In this document: in pieces, positions 25,690-38,559 of the stretch | Position numbering within the stretch: position 1 is the first letter of the stretch | Layout: every line of letters starts with the position of its first letter | Assembly: GCF_021462225.1 (NCBI RefSeq) | Contig: NC_061802.1 | Span: 11,186,859-11,250,858 of the forward strand | Length of the DNA stretch: 64,000 bases | Direction of reading: 5' to 3' | Source: Girardinichthys multiradiatus | Taxonomy: Eukaryota > Chordata > Actinopteri > Cyprinodontiformes > Goodeidae | Notes under the pieces: model-generated | The model's database searches: none | What the model was told of the DNA's origin: nothing | What the model saw: only the letters and a program-made list of their open reading frames with translations | Translations under genes and position numbers: made by a program

Positions 25690-28600
25690 TTTCTGCTTCA
25701 CATTTGGTGTAATTCTTGTTTTTAGATTAATATGTTTAGTTTAGATTGTTTAAATATTTAGTTTGAACTCTACAGAATGGTTCCTGCATACACACCAAAC
25801 AGAGCTGCAGCTCTGACAGACAAGCGGATTATTTTATTGTTTCTTATTTTATTGTTCTTCATTATTTTTAGCTTTAGAGTGGTAAAAGGTTCCGGAAAAA
25901 GTGAGCATTGTGTTCATGGGTTTTACTGTTTCATGTGAATAAATGATATAAATGAATAAATAACATAAGCAGCAAAAAACACTGCAGCTGAATTTAAAAT
26001 GTATTTATTTCTCAGTTTATAACATCCTTTTATTCTAAAATTGCGTCAGTTTAACTGTTATGTATTATCAAAGTTTTGCTGATAGTACATTAGACGTTAT
26101 TATTCTAGTTTTTTTAAAGTGTCAAAATAAATGATGCATTTATGAACTTTAATTAAATTAAAATTTAAACCAATTCAAACAGGGTGAAATATTCACTTAC
26201 ATTATCAATATGACATCAACTGTGTTGCAGTATGGTGATGAATTTAATTAATTAAATTAACATCTAAATTTGTTTACTGTACACACAAACTACTACTGTA
26301 AATGGTAATATAGCACTGTTTATTTTCAACTTTCCCTAATATAGCAAGCAGGTGTATTAGCTGAAGTGACCTTTAATAAAACCCTATTAGGCATTTATAA
26401 ATCAGGTCTACATCAACAGTGAGTTTGTAGTTGTTTCACTCTCATGTTGCAGTCGCTGCTGTTATTGTGTGTAACGTGTAATGTTATGTCATAATCTTAC
26501 ATCCAAATCTCAGTAAAACACATGAGGATCACTGCATTGTTTATTAAATATTTATATGCTCAGCATCAGAATGTAGATGGATCACCAAAGTAAAAAAAAA
26601 TAACTGTGAAATGTGTCCTTTTTTTTCTATTCTTCTATTTCTATTATGGGTGCATAAGTTAGATTATTATTTGAACTGATGGTAATGTGTTGATTGCATC
26701 AAACGATATTATACACTTTAAAAAAGATCTGGTTCAGAATCGAGCAAAAATACATCTGCAGTAGCCTACTGTAAGCAGCTGACAAGTTAAACTCTATTAA
26801 TTAGCCTCACTCTATGAACAATCTTAACTATTCTGTCTCAAGGATTAAGTCTTTTCACTTTCCAGTAAATTACACATTTAAAGAAAGAAAGAAAGCAATT
26901 ATATTTCTCAGAATTAACAGAATTAGCAACTATACTTGCTACTGTTCAATCAATGAATAAATTGAAAAACCATCAGGGTCTAATTAATCTAATTAAGAAC
27001 TAATTGATTATAAATTGTACTAAACGTGTTCTGTTCTACAGCGAATTCTACGCCTAAAAGGGAAAGTTTTATGAAAAAGAAACTGAATATTAAAATTATT
27101 ATTCAAGCTAATTAAATATTTTACCTTTATTGAAGGTTTACTCTTGGGAGTTTAATGTAGGGATTTCATGCACTAAAATTCAGAGTTGTATTACTTAAGC
27201 TTAATTGAATCGGAGAGCTTGGGACAGAAATAAAAAAGAGGAGTTTGAAGTTTTGGAACCACTTCTTGGGTCCGTCAGCTTCTGAGATCAAATCTGCCAT
27301 GTAGCAACCATAGTGCTGGAATCAGGCTGTTGTGATACACTTGGAACCAACTTGGACTTGGTTTATATGGTTCCCGCAGTTTCTCAGCTCAGCTGTAAGG
27401 GAAACCTAAGCACCAAAGCTGTGGTTCTGTCAGAAAAGGTCCATTAGCCTGAACTGATTCAGTTCTATGGATATCCTGGGTGGTTCCTCACTTCTTCATC
27501 TCGCTGAGCTGGCCCACATGACATAAAAATGAGTTGATTGTAGCGAAGAATATGAAGTAAAACAATTACATATTGCAACTAAATCTTTCATGTTGATCAG
27601 AATTGGTTCATACTTGGCTGGGTTTTTTGGCATTTTGCTGGTTCTGTGGTTCCTCTTGACCCACTGAGCGTCTCAGAAGTCAGCTGCCTCAGGAACTAGC
27701 AGTTTCTGGGGAAGGCCAGATCAGCCAATCCCCTCTCTGGGGTTCCAAAACATCAACAACTCAAAGCTACAGATCAAACCTGGGAGAACGTTGTTGTTTA
27801 ATGGTTGTTCTTGTTTTAATCTTATCTGCTCCTATTTTATTAATATAAATTTTTGTGACATCTATGTTTTATTTACAACCTCGGTGAGGTGACTGTACAC
27901 CAGGTTTTATGAGCTGTAAATTGAGTGATTTATATACATGGTGCATGAATACATCAGACAGAGTTTAGTTTTCCACTTATTTGATTGGATTTCATTTTTT
28001 CGGGTTGTGGGTGGCTGAAGGATGTGGTGACCAGGTAAAATGGTTGGGAGGTTTTTTGGTTGTTTCCAGATTTGCTGCCCTCTTACAGCATAATTAGGCG
28101 CCCATGTCCATAAATTATCTGTGCGTCTTTATGTTGCCCTCTGATTGACCTGTCCAGGGTGTACCCTGCCTCTCACCAAATTACAGCTGGCGATGGTCAC
28201 CAGACCCCTGCAGCCCTGCAAGGTATAGCTGTTGAAGCAGGGATAGACAATGAATGGATGGTTGGATTATTAGCAGATATATAAAAATAAGATCATTCAT
28301 ATTAGAAGGAATTTAGCATATATTTGCAGACCGTTTAACAACACACTTTGAACAAAAGACTTTAAAGTCATACATTACACTAACACAGGATGCCACCTAT
28401 ATGGGATAAGAGGTTGTTTTGACCAATCTAAACGGGGGCATTTGGAGATTTTAGAGAAGGCAGTTTTTGCAGGTGAAAGGTCAGATGTGGAGTGTTCTGC
28501 TCACATGTAACAAACCAATCAGTGTAATCCTGTTTACTTTGATAAAAAAGCTCAAAGGTAGCCTTTTCCTGTCTATGGTGTGGCTTTTGGGTCCAGTTTG

Positions 28601-30640
28601 CGTGACCCAGTCACTGTTTCTCAAGAGAAACTGTGTCCACTAGGAAATGATAACATCTGATTTTGAGAGTTTAAATTTAGGTGTCAAACAAAAAATACGA
28701 ATAGAAATTAAATGTATTTGTTTAAGGTCAGAAAGAAAAGGTTTATATGCAACAGCTTAATTCTCAAGATAATAAGGGTGTTAAACCCTGAAATGATCTT
28801 TAAGCTTTGATCTAGCCAAGAAAAATACAGTTCAGTTTATATTATAGTTAGATATGATCGATTTATTATGGAAAACAAGTGTGTTTGTTATTTGCAATAT
28901 CTTAAAGTTATGTCAGGAGTTTCTAAAGAATGACTTTCCAGCCATTTCAGCTGTCGTTATGATTTTGTTTGGCCCAAGGGTGCAATTAAAGAAGAATGGG
29001 GCAAGTGTGGCCTGCCAGCGCAGGCGGTTGTTGCAAATAGACACTTTGTAACATTTTTATGGCAAGAAATTCACAGACAAATTAAAATGTTCTTAAGATA
29101 GAAAATGTGGAAAGCAAAGTATTTTTCTTTAATTAACCACTTCTTTGCTTTCATTTTGAAGAAACATCCAGCGACTGTTTTCAGGAGGACTGACCCATAT
29201 CCTGTTGTTACTGAAAATAGACCAAAAAAAAAAAAGAAATCCAAAAAATAATAGAGCCTAAAGGTTGTAGGAATTTTTTTTTTTTTCGATAAGGCAAACT
29301 TGCTAAACTCTTTTAATGTTTTGCATAATCCTTTTTCCACAAAAATTAGACCACCTTGTCTGTCTCATTAAAATAGTGTTTGTTTAGTGCATTTATTGTT
29401 TGTGCTAGGAAAAATGGAAAATGAATTAAACATTAAAGAGTTAACAGTTCAGATACTTCCAGTAGTTGCAGTGAAGGAGTGTGGGACTTCACTGTTTCAT
29501 CTTTCATTAACAAATAGTCACCAAGACACAGTTTGCTAACCTAAAGACACACATAGACAGTAGAATTTAACACCTTATAGTTCATGTCTGATAAATGTTT
29601 CTTGTTTTCCTCTTAATCATAGTAAAATGTGTCTTGTTTTCCTTTTATTCATAGTAATACAACCTACTTGGCCTACTCTGTTCAGCTCTCACCACACTGC
29701 TCAATAACCCTGTGCAGACTGTGAATCTGCAGCTATAGGCAGAGATCAGATGAAATCAGCCAGCAAAGCAACGAGGCTGCAACCCATTGTGTCTCTAATC
29801 TCCAAATAAAAGGAGCAGCAGCAGATAATGTAGTGCAAGATCAGAGAAAAATGCAGCAACTGAAACAGCAGCAGCAGCAGCAGGTGTGACTGTTTTTCGT
29901 CAGGACGAGATAGACAGATTTGTTGTTTGTACTCAGAGAGAGTTTAATCCCCTTCAACAGGGAGGGGAGCAACAGGAAGGTAAGATAATGCCACCAGCAG
30001 AGAGACCATACCTGGCTGCTGTGCTGTTTCTGTGGCTGATGAACAATTGAAACTGAAGCTGTGGCTACATGTGTTTCACAAAAGACCTGAACTGCACTGG
30101 GTGCATGATTCTTGGGGTATTTATCAACAAACTAGTAGTAAACTAGTAAATAAATTTAAAAACAAGCTGCTAAAACTCATTTGGACTGTGTGATTGTTTC
30201 TTGAATTGTTAGTGGGATTACCAATTCTCACCCCAGAGTCATAACAGTTTCAGTTTACCATTTGATTGTGTTAATATTCTTTGTATAAACTGAAACATTA
30301 AGTTAAGGTAGTAGTCAAATGATCCAGAGTCCTTTAAAACCATAGAGAAGTACTGGGTTTTTCCCTGTGGGTGTGACTGGCCCTTCAGCAAACTGCACTG
30401 CCTCAGAGGGATCACCTAGTGGACAGCTTTAACTCAGGGAGCTATAACTGTCTGCAGCTATTTATATCCCCAAATGCTGCCGTAAGAAACGATGCTCAGA
30501 AAATCACAAGGGCTTCAGTTGTAAACAGGTGCCCGAGTGTAAAAGCACAAAGCTTTTTCCATTACACACACAAATATGTTTACATGTAACATTATAACAA
30601 CAATATATTAAGTAATATTTCTTTTTGCACATTTTGTCTC
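25690..30640. other. Intergenic, AT-rich, sparse repeats
   Basis: I find no gene. About 28120-28262 is the 3' part of a widespread fish repeat ending in an atggatgg tail. A (CAG)n run lies at about 29863-29882. Short open frames here are AT-rich and lack family resemblance. Confidence 0.5.
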
Positions 30641-31937
30641 ATTACAGCAACTGTAATGTGTTTTATTGAAGATTTATGTAATTAGACCAACACAAAGTGT
30701 TGCATAGGTGTCTAGTGGGAGGAAAATAAACCATGTTTCCCTGTTAAATCATTGTTTTAAAGGAAACTCTGGGGTGTATCTATATTCAGCCATTCTGAGT
30801 CAATACATTCATTTACAGGCGCAAGGCTGTTGGGCTGTGTCTCTGCCAGCTTTAACCACCTATTTCTGCCCCTTTGTCATTGCAAACGGGCAAAAAGAGC
30901 TCAAGCTCAGTCAGATTGGATGGAGAGATGAACAGCTAGTTTCAAGTCTTGCCATAGATTCTTAAATAGATTTCGGTCTGGGCTTTGACTGGGCCATTCC
31001 AACACATGAATATGGTTTCATCTAAATCATCAGAATTAGAAGAATTATTTTAATTAGATGTCTCCAATAACTGTGCAAATAGATTGAGGTTGCTATATGC
31101 TGTATGATGGACTGCCTTATTCATTTCAATACCAGTTTTGATGTAAACTTTACACCTAAGTGTGTTAAATATCAACCAAAGTGACACCCTCAGATCAAAA
31201 GAAAATTATTAGAATTGTGTTTGTTTGGTGGGACCCAAATACAGACAGACCAGAAGCAGATAAATGGAATGGAAAACGATTTAATGATGAAAACAGACCT
31301 AAAGAAATGGCACAAAGAGAACTGAACATCAAACCGGGGTTAGTGTAATGGAAAGAAATCAACCATGAACCAGCAAACACTAAAGAAAACCAAAACACAG
31401 ACACCTGTGGATCATGACAAGGATCTTCAGAAACAGTTCAGGAACATCATGGTTCTCAAGCCTGCTGTGAAATGGAAGTGCTGGGGCGCCTGTGTCACTG
31501 TTCACTATAAGCAAGTTTTTAGCATGGACTGAATGGTTGCTGACTAAGAAAAAAAGATAATTCTAACATCGAAACCCTCAACCTTCATTGAAATTTGTCG
31601 CTGCATATAGACAAGCCAGTCTTTTTCTGGCAAAGGCTTTAGATCGATGGATAAAGATCAAGCATTTTCTCCACAATGACATAAAACATGTTTAGAGGAG
31701 TTGTGATTGGGCTTTCAAATTTAAGAGCAATATACTAGCTGAATGTTGGTGGTAGCATAATGATGAGGGTCTTGTTGCTGCCAGTGGTACTGGTGCACAA
31801 ACTAGCTTCAAGTTCTTTAAATTAACTTTGGATCAACAGCTAGATGTTTGAAATCTTGCAATGGTCTAACAAGAAAATGATCCGAAACACAGATCAAAAT
31901 GAGTTTTGGAAGAGTTATAACAAGTTAACATTAAACT
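30641..31937. mobile_element. Tc1-like remnants, possibly two overlapping copies
   Basis: Near 30680 the text 'ttagaccaacacaaagtgtt' is a relic of the sub-terminal region of fish Tc1-like elements. Near 31740-31900 there are relics of the catalytic core ('tggtggtagcataatgatga', 'gaaaatgatccgaaacacag'). A different dispersed segment (about 31190-31430) interrupts them. Nothing is translatable. Confidence 0.5.
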
Positions 31938-32757
31938 GAACCCACTCAAGACTGTGGAAATAGTGGTGGACTTTCGGAGAACACCACCCCCATACACCCC
32001 CCTCACCATTCTCAACAACACTGTATCGGCCGTGGACCACTTCAGGTTCTTAGGAACCACCATCTCTGAGGACCTGAGATGGTCTTCACACATAGACACT
32101 GTTCGAAAGAAGGCCCAGCAGAGACTGTACTTCCTGAGGCAACTCAAGAAGTTCAACCTTCCACAGGAGCTGTTGGTCATCTTCTACACTGCCATCATTC
32201 AGTCTGTCCTGTCTTCATCCATCTCAGTGTGGTTTGGCTCATCCACAAAACAGGACAGGTCCAGACTGCAACAAATAATCAGGAATGCAGAGAGAATAAT
32301 CAGAGCTGACCTTCCCTTCATCCCGGACTTCTACAGGTCTAGGGTCAAGAAAAGAGCTGCCAAAATCTCTGCAGACCCCACACACCCTGAACATAAACTG
32401 TTTAGAGTTTTACCTTCAGGCCGCCGCTACAGAGCACTGTTCACTAAAACCAGCCGCCACAGAGACAGTTTCTTCCCCCAGGCTGTTTCTCTGTTGAACA
32501 TTCAATAGAGTACAAAACAACAGCATACAGATGTTGCAAATGCACCTTTTTTATTAGATATGTGTATATTGCACATTGTAAATTTGTATATTCTGTAATG
32601 CAGAATATTGCATTGTACATTGTATATTGTACATTGTAAATTGTAAATTTGTATATTCTGTAATGCAAAAACAGAACAAAAGAACAGTGTACCGGAGGCA
32701 AATTCCTTGTTTGTATGTACGAACTTGGCAATAAAGCTGATTCTGATTCTGATTCTG
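31938..32757 (+). mobile_element. 5'-truncated LINE, ORF2 C-terminal region and 3' tail
   Basis: An open stretch to the stop at 32506-32508 encodes the end of a LINE reverse transcriptase: FLGTTISEDLRWSSHIDTVR, QQRLYFLRQLKKFNLPQELL, YTAIIQSVLSSSISVWFGSS and FRVLPSGRRYRALFTKT. The (TGATTC)n-like repeat at the end (ctgattctgattctgattct) is the 3' tail. The lack of stops over about 180 codons suggests a recent insertion, though the polymerase core is missing. It resembles L2-type LINEs of fish; the clade is inferred. It is inserted in Tc1-like remnant sequence upstream of abhd8. Confidence 0.8.
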
Positions 32758-33159
32758 AAGTCTCAACCCAACTACACCTGGATCCAGTGACCTTTGCAAA
32801 ATGTCTACCCCTCTCTCTCCCCTTATGGAGACGGGGGTGGCTTCCCTGCAAGTTGCTTTGTATTATATGTTTCGGTCTGTTGTCCGTAAGTTTGACTATG
32901 TGTGAAATAGGGATTTAAACTTGTTCACCTGATGTTTGGTCTGGTAAAGCCTATGATGTTTAATGTTGTTCTATCATATCATCCTACAAAGAACGATATG
33001 AAATGCATGCATAAATCCCCAGATTAATAAAAGTTATTCCCATATTTAGTGTATGTAAACTTCAAACCTGTTTGTTTCCATCCAGGTGCCTGTTGATAGT
33101 TTTTTAGTTTCGTAACATTAATGTTTTTCTGTGGCTGTTTTCCATTCAGACTGGCAGCC

Positions 33160-36100
33160 ATGCTGACCAGCTTTATTGAAGGCCTCCTCTGCTGCCTCAC
33201 CTCCAAACCGGCCAACACTGTGGTTCCCGTGGAAACCTCTGAACCTACAGATGGGTACGAGTTCGTGGAGGTGAAACCAGGCCGTGTACTGCGGGTTCGA
33301 CACATCATCCCTGACAGACCAGTGGTGGAGGAGCCCTCGCTGGGTGGGATTGTGAGCTGCAAAAGAAAGATCACAGTCTACCGCAACGGACACCTGTTCA
33401 TTGAGAACTTGGGTGAGAGGGCGAGCGCGGAGTTGAAAACTTGCCAGAACGGAGATACTGAACCCAACAGTACCATGGAGGTTGAACTGACAGACTGTCG
33501 TAACTCTTCACCTCCTGTCAGCATCCCTGAGGCCCGGTCAGGGTCTCTCACAGCTGGAAACAATGGGGCATCAGAAACTGGATCAGCAGGAGAGGCACCT
33601 GCTGCAGGACAGGCAGAGCAGACCCAGCAACCCCGGAAACGGAGGAGGAAGCCAAAGCGCACTGTGGTGATTGACTGTGAGAGGAGGATTGCAGGCTGTA
33701 AAGGAACACATTCAGACGTGGCTCTGTTCTTCATCCACGGGGTGGGGGGGTCACTGGATATCTGGGGGAGCCAGCTGGACTTCTTTTCCCGACTTGGGTA
33801 CGAGGTGATCGCCCTGGATCTGGCAGGCCACGGAGCAAGCTCGTCTCCACACATAGCTGCAGCGTACACCTTCTACGCCCTGGCTGAGGATATAAGACTA
33901 ATCTTCAAGAGATATGCAAAGAAGAGGAACATTCTCATAGGACATTCATACGGGTACGCTTCATGTTAGAACGCTTAGATATAATACAGGAGAACAAGAC
34001 TGTTAATTTATGTAGTTTCAGGATACACTTTATTAAAAACCCATACAAAAACACCTGTTAAACCTCAATATTCCTGGCCAGACATATTTTATCTGACAAA
34101 CACATACCCTGTTGGACTGATGTGTCTGCATCTCAGATTTGTTCAGCATTTTTGTGTAAAATAAACCTCCAAAAGTACAAATTTCACATTCAACTTCATT
34201 CTATTAAAGCAAGTTACCGCGAGATGTTAATGTCTCTCCCACTTTGCATTAAAACCTGCATTCTGCTCCCATTTTCCAGCGTGTCCTTCTGTACGTATCT
34301 GGCTCATGATTTTCCAGACCAGATTCACAAGATGGTGATGATCAATGGTGGCGGTCCTACAGCTTTGGAGCCCAGCCTGTGCAGCATCTTCAACCTGCCC
34401 ACCTGTGTGCTTCACTGCCTATCCCCACTGTTAGCCTGGAGCTTTCTAAAGTAAGACACCTTTCTACTCTGATTAGGGATGTCCAGATCAGGACTTTTGT
34501 CCTCAGTACCACTTTGAGTTATTTTTGCATCATTTACATCACAGTTTTAACACAATACCTGCATTTTACACTGCACAGAGTTGCACACTATGCAATGCAA
34601 TTTACCTGGTTAAGACTGAGGACACACATGGTGACAGTGGAAAAGAAATTTCCCTTTCAACAGGAGTAAACCTCAGATAAAATCTGGTCTAGTTTGAGCA
34701 AACGTCTGATCATGGGTTTGAGAAGACAGACTGAATGCAACTATTTGCAGCACAATTCTGTGAAATTATAGTGTTGTGGTAAGTTTTCTTGTCATTTTTA
34801 AAACATAGCATATTTCTTCTGACTGGAGGTAACATTAAAGTTTTGGTGTCCAAACCTGAATCTGATAGAGAATCTGTGGAGGGAGCTAAAGATTAGAGTG
34901 ATGGCTGTTACGGTTTATAGATTAACCAAACCAAAAACCGCAAAACCGGACTACCGGTAACGGCAACTCCAACTAACTCAACCAAAAACAGGCGGTTGTA
35001 AGGAGGAGAAGGCAGGGCTTAGGTCATTCCCTTGGGCTTTTATTTCCTGGCCAGCCAGTCAGCTCAGAAAGGACAAAATGATTAAAAAAACTAATTTATA
35101 AAACTGGCATTTGGAGCACGTAACAATGGCAAGGAGGCCTTACAACCTCAAGCACTTGGAGCTCATCAGCAAAGATAAATTACAAGAATACCTGTGGGAA
35201 AAAAAAACAAAATGCTGGTCAGCAATCATAACAAGGGTTCAATTGCAAAGGTAAAAAACAAAATATTTCACAGTTATAGCTTGATCATATACAGTGATAA
35301 ACTCAGTCACGTTTTGTCTTTTAGCTGTCACTTATCTGAAACTCTCTCTACAGTGGGTAGCTTTACTTACTGACCTTCAGGGTTAGCAAAGCTTAGCAAA
35401 CGTATTCTGTTCGGCCATAAAACTCTTGAACTACTGTTTCCTGGGATATCCAAACTGCTAACCTTGCAAGTGATTACTGAACTGCTCTTGTCTTCTGTTT
35501 GGCAACACTAGTTGGCACGTTCCATTACAGGATTTTCCAGCTTCAAGTGCAACTGACATAAAATCATAGACAGTGGGCTGACAACGCGTTTTGGGTGACA
35601 CTTTGTTCAGGAAAGATGCACTTTTGATGCAAAATGTGTGAATGAATCCTAAAACAGAAGCATAAGATCTTGTGAAGGTGTTATCTGAAGCTGAATACAG
35701 AGTACCATTAACAACAATCCTCTACTGTCAATCCCATTCAGCGAGGAAGAAGCCATTACTCCGAAATCAACAGTAAAAAACAGATTGCAGTTTCCATATG
35801 GACTCAGGTGAAAAGATGGACTAATGCTGAACATCTGAAAAAAGGGAAGTTTACAAACCTAAGAACATCATTCCAAGTGTGAAGTAAAGAGGTGGTAGAA
35901 TCATGTTGTGGGAGTGATTTGCTGTAACCTGACCTTGTTCTGTCAGGACAAATGGGCCAAAAGTACAGTAAACTGTTGTGAGAAGGTTGTGGAAAGAGAT
36001 TCAGAACGTTTGACACTGGTCATACTATTTAAAAGGCCATTCTACCAAATACTAAAGAAATATATGTACACTGAACTTGAAGAAAGTAATACATTTTCTG

Positions 36101-38363
36101 ATTACTGTGGTCTGTCACAAGTTAAAATAATTCATTCATCCTAAATCAGGAAATGTTTAGTTTGATTGAATACCAGACTAAACAGAGAATGAGTGGAAAA
36201 ACACCTATGTGTTTTGTTATACAAGGTATAGAAACATCTGTGTTCATCTGTATTTGTAACTCATAAATCTCTGCTTATGCCTCAACAGGGCTGGCTTTGC
36301 TCGGCAGGGTGTCAGGGAGAAGCAGTTGCTGAAAGAGTACAATGCCTTCAATGTGTCGTCATTTGTGTTGCGTGCCATGATGAGCGGTCAGTACTGGCCT
36401 GAGGGGGACGAGGTTTATCACGGCGAGCTCACGGTGCCCGTCCTGCTGGTTCACGGCATGCATGACAAGTTTGTCCCTGTAGAAGAGGACCAGCGCATGG
36501 CTGAGGTAAGGACCGATCAAGGCTTCACTGCAACTTGAAATTACAAATGCAATTTATGAAAAAACATTGAGCTCCAAGTTAAACACCTGGAAGAATTTAG
36601 ATGCTTTGTGCTACAGAAGCAGACAAGAGTGCAGATAGTTGCATCATGAGAGGAGAGATGTGTTGCATGCAGTTTCTGTAACACATCCCATGTGAAAACA
36701 GTGATGGCAACTTGACACAGAGGTCGCCCTGTAGGCTCATAAAGCAGCATCATAAGCACCAGGAGTTTGATAGAAGTCTCATTATGGGTTGGCATGAGGT
36801 AAGTCTGTCATGTCATAGAGTTGCCTATCATGTGGGTGTGCAGGATGAGAAAATCTTTACCATCCAGCATTGAACTGCTAGGACATATGTACAAGCTGTA
36901 TAAATGCACCCATTTTACCAAGTCTCATGTGCCCCTGTTGTCTGGAAAAGTCTAATGTGTCTAAGGGCATCCTCTGAGTTTGGTGACCTTCACTGTCTAT
37001 CTGTACTGACTGTTGGTTGCTGCAGAAACTGCCTTTAAAACATTGCTCCACTCATGTTGCCTCCTCTTCTGTCCTCTAGGAGAGTGCCTTATTTAAACCT
37101 TGAACTTTTGTCACATTATGGCCACAAACTGCAACTGAAACTTGTACTGAAATTTGATGTGATAGACCAGTTATACTGAGTGGTCAGTTATAATGACCAC
37201 TCAGTATAACTGGTCTATCACATCAACTGACCACTCAGTCTTTTACATTAGACCCACTTTCACCTAATCACACTGAAAAAACCAATTAGCAGGCCACAGT
37301 CACCTCAAGAAAGGCAGTGAACATGTGGAAGAAGGTGTTCTGGTCAAATGAGACTAAAACAGTGGCCTATATGCAAAACCCCTGTGGCAGCTTCATGGTG
37401 TGAGGAGGCTTTTTCTTAGCAGATACAGGGAAACTGGAAGAGAGTTGATGAAGGGTTTGATGGAGCTAAATACAGGTCAAATCATGTATCCCTTTGAGAA
37501 TTTTTGCATTTCATAGATGTTCTCCAATCAGCCTGACTGAGCTTGAGTTGTTTCGCAATGTTCTCTTGAAGTTCAAGGCTTGTTCAAGAGATAGCCCCAA
37601 ACACACGAGTTGCTGCAACAGGATTTTCTGCACAGCACACTTTTTAGGTTTTTGTTTTGTAAATATTTGGGATAACCATGCATACGTTTTCTTTTACCCT
37701 AGAATAAGGTTCTGTTGGTCTAGCACATAAAATCTCAGTAATTACGTGAAGGTTGTGGCTGCATGCACAGATCAAGTCGTTCTGCAAAGTGCTGCACCCA
37801 ATCTAGATGTTTTAGTTTGCTTTCTTTTGTCATTTGTGAACATCTCTCAATAGTTAGCAAGGACCTAAACACTATTAAAAGGACAGTCAAGCCTGTTGCA
37901 TTTTCTACTGCATATTTAGCTTCATGAATGAAAAAAGCACCAAAATGAACTGAGCCAATAAAATTGTTTCATCTCACTTCACTTTTATGTGAAAACATAA
38001 AATAATAATATACCTCAAACATGTAAAGGTGATTTTTTAAATGTGGCTAATAATGAGCCAAAACATTCCAAGATATCAGGTTTCATGAATAGCATTGACT
38101 GTAACTCTTGCTTTTTTTATTGTTTTTGTCAGATTCTTCTAATGGCGTTCCTGAAGGTCTTGGAAGACGGCAGTCACATGGTGATGCTGGAGTGTCCTGA
38201 GGCTGTCAACACACTTCTGCATGAATTCTTCCTCTGGGAACCAGCCACCCTTCCACCACCAAAGAAAGAGCCCAAAACCCGTCCAGAAACCGCCAAAGCT
38301 CAAACCGACACCTCCATTTCTGAGCCCACCAAGGTCCGGCCAGCAACCGCCAAGCAAACCTAA
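33160..38363 (+). CDS. abhd8: Alpha/beta hydrolase domain-containing protein 8
   Basis: Four coding exons: 33160-33953, 34280-34450, 36289-36505 and 38133-38363 (stop TAA), joined in phase to 470 residues (human about 440). The start is [15 protein letters not shown], just after an acceptor ending at 33149; an in-frame ATG at 33121 lies within the intron and is not used. Landmarks are [31 protein letters not shown], a variable Ser/Gly-rich linker, [13 protein letters not shown] (oxyanion-hole region), the nucleophile elbow GHSYG with Ser263, Asp381 in HGMHDKFVP and His409 in DGSHMVMLE. The triad is complete, so an active serine hydrolase is likely. The physiological substrate is not well defined. 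The C-terminal Pro/Lys/Thr-rich tail is longer than in human. Introns 2 and 3 are filled with Tc1-like remnants. Confidence 0.96.
34451..36288. mobile_element. Tc1-like remnants in abhd8 intron 2
   Basis: Several decayed pieces lie here. About 34830-35270 carries 'aatctgtggagggagctaaa' and 'acttggagctcatcagcaaa', relics of the catalytic region. About 35640-36150 carries 'gatcttgtgaaggtgttatc' and 'gtggtagaatcatgttgtgg'. None has an open frame. No unexplained exon is visible between them. Confidence 0.5.
37090..37500. mobile_element. Tc1-like remnant in abhd8 intron 3
   Basis: Relics include 'cttttgtcacattatggcca' near 37105, 'gatgtgatagaccag' near 37156 and 'catgtggaagaaggtgttct' near 37323, in the order of a Tc1-like element. 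The gene is shredded. A fold-back at 37154-37226 begins inside it. Confidence 0.6.
37154..37226. repeat. Perfect 33-bp inverted repeat with 7-nt loop
   Basis: The arms at 37154-37186 and 37194-37226 are exact reverse complements around gttataa. The left arm is part of the Tc1-like remnant, and the right arm copies it inverted. A further partial copy of the inner arm (tgaccactcag) follows at 37229. This looks like a local fold-back or template-switch duplication inside abhd8 intron 3. Confidence 0.9.
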
Positions 38364-38547
38364 TCAAGCTGACACTGCCAGCAGTTCTGGTTTGGTTTCA
38401 GTTAGTGTTTGAAGAAAACAAATCGGGTCAAAAGATTGTTCAAGTCTCGGCTCACATGAGTTTATCCCAAACATTAAACAGAGGTTGATGTGGTTGTGCC
38501 TTGAAGTGCTCTGAAAAACTAGAAAACAGAAAACAGGAACAGTGGTG

Positions 38548-38553
38548 AATAAA
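38548..38553 (+). terminator. abhd8: Likely abhd8 polyadenylation signal
   Basis: AATAAA lies 185 bases after the abhd8 stop, the first such hexamer downstream. The position is plausible for a short 3' UTR; the cleavage site is unknown. Confidence 0.4.
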
Positions 38554-38559
38554 CACCAA

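Noticed and set aside
32444..32851. 135-codon minus-strand frame
   Set aside because: It is antisense to a LINE 3' end and its tail; AT-rich noise without family resemblance.
33121..33159. Upstream in-frame ATG extending abhd8 (MFFCGCFPF...)
   Set aside because: It lies before the splice acceptor (cattcag ending 33149), so it is intronic; the family starts at the ATG at 33160.
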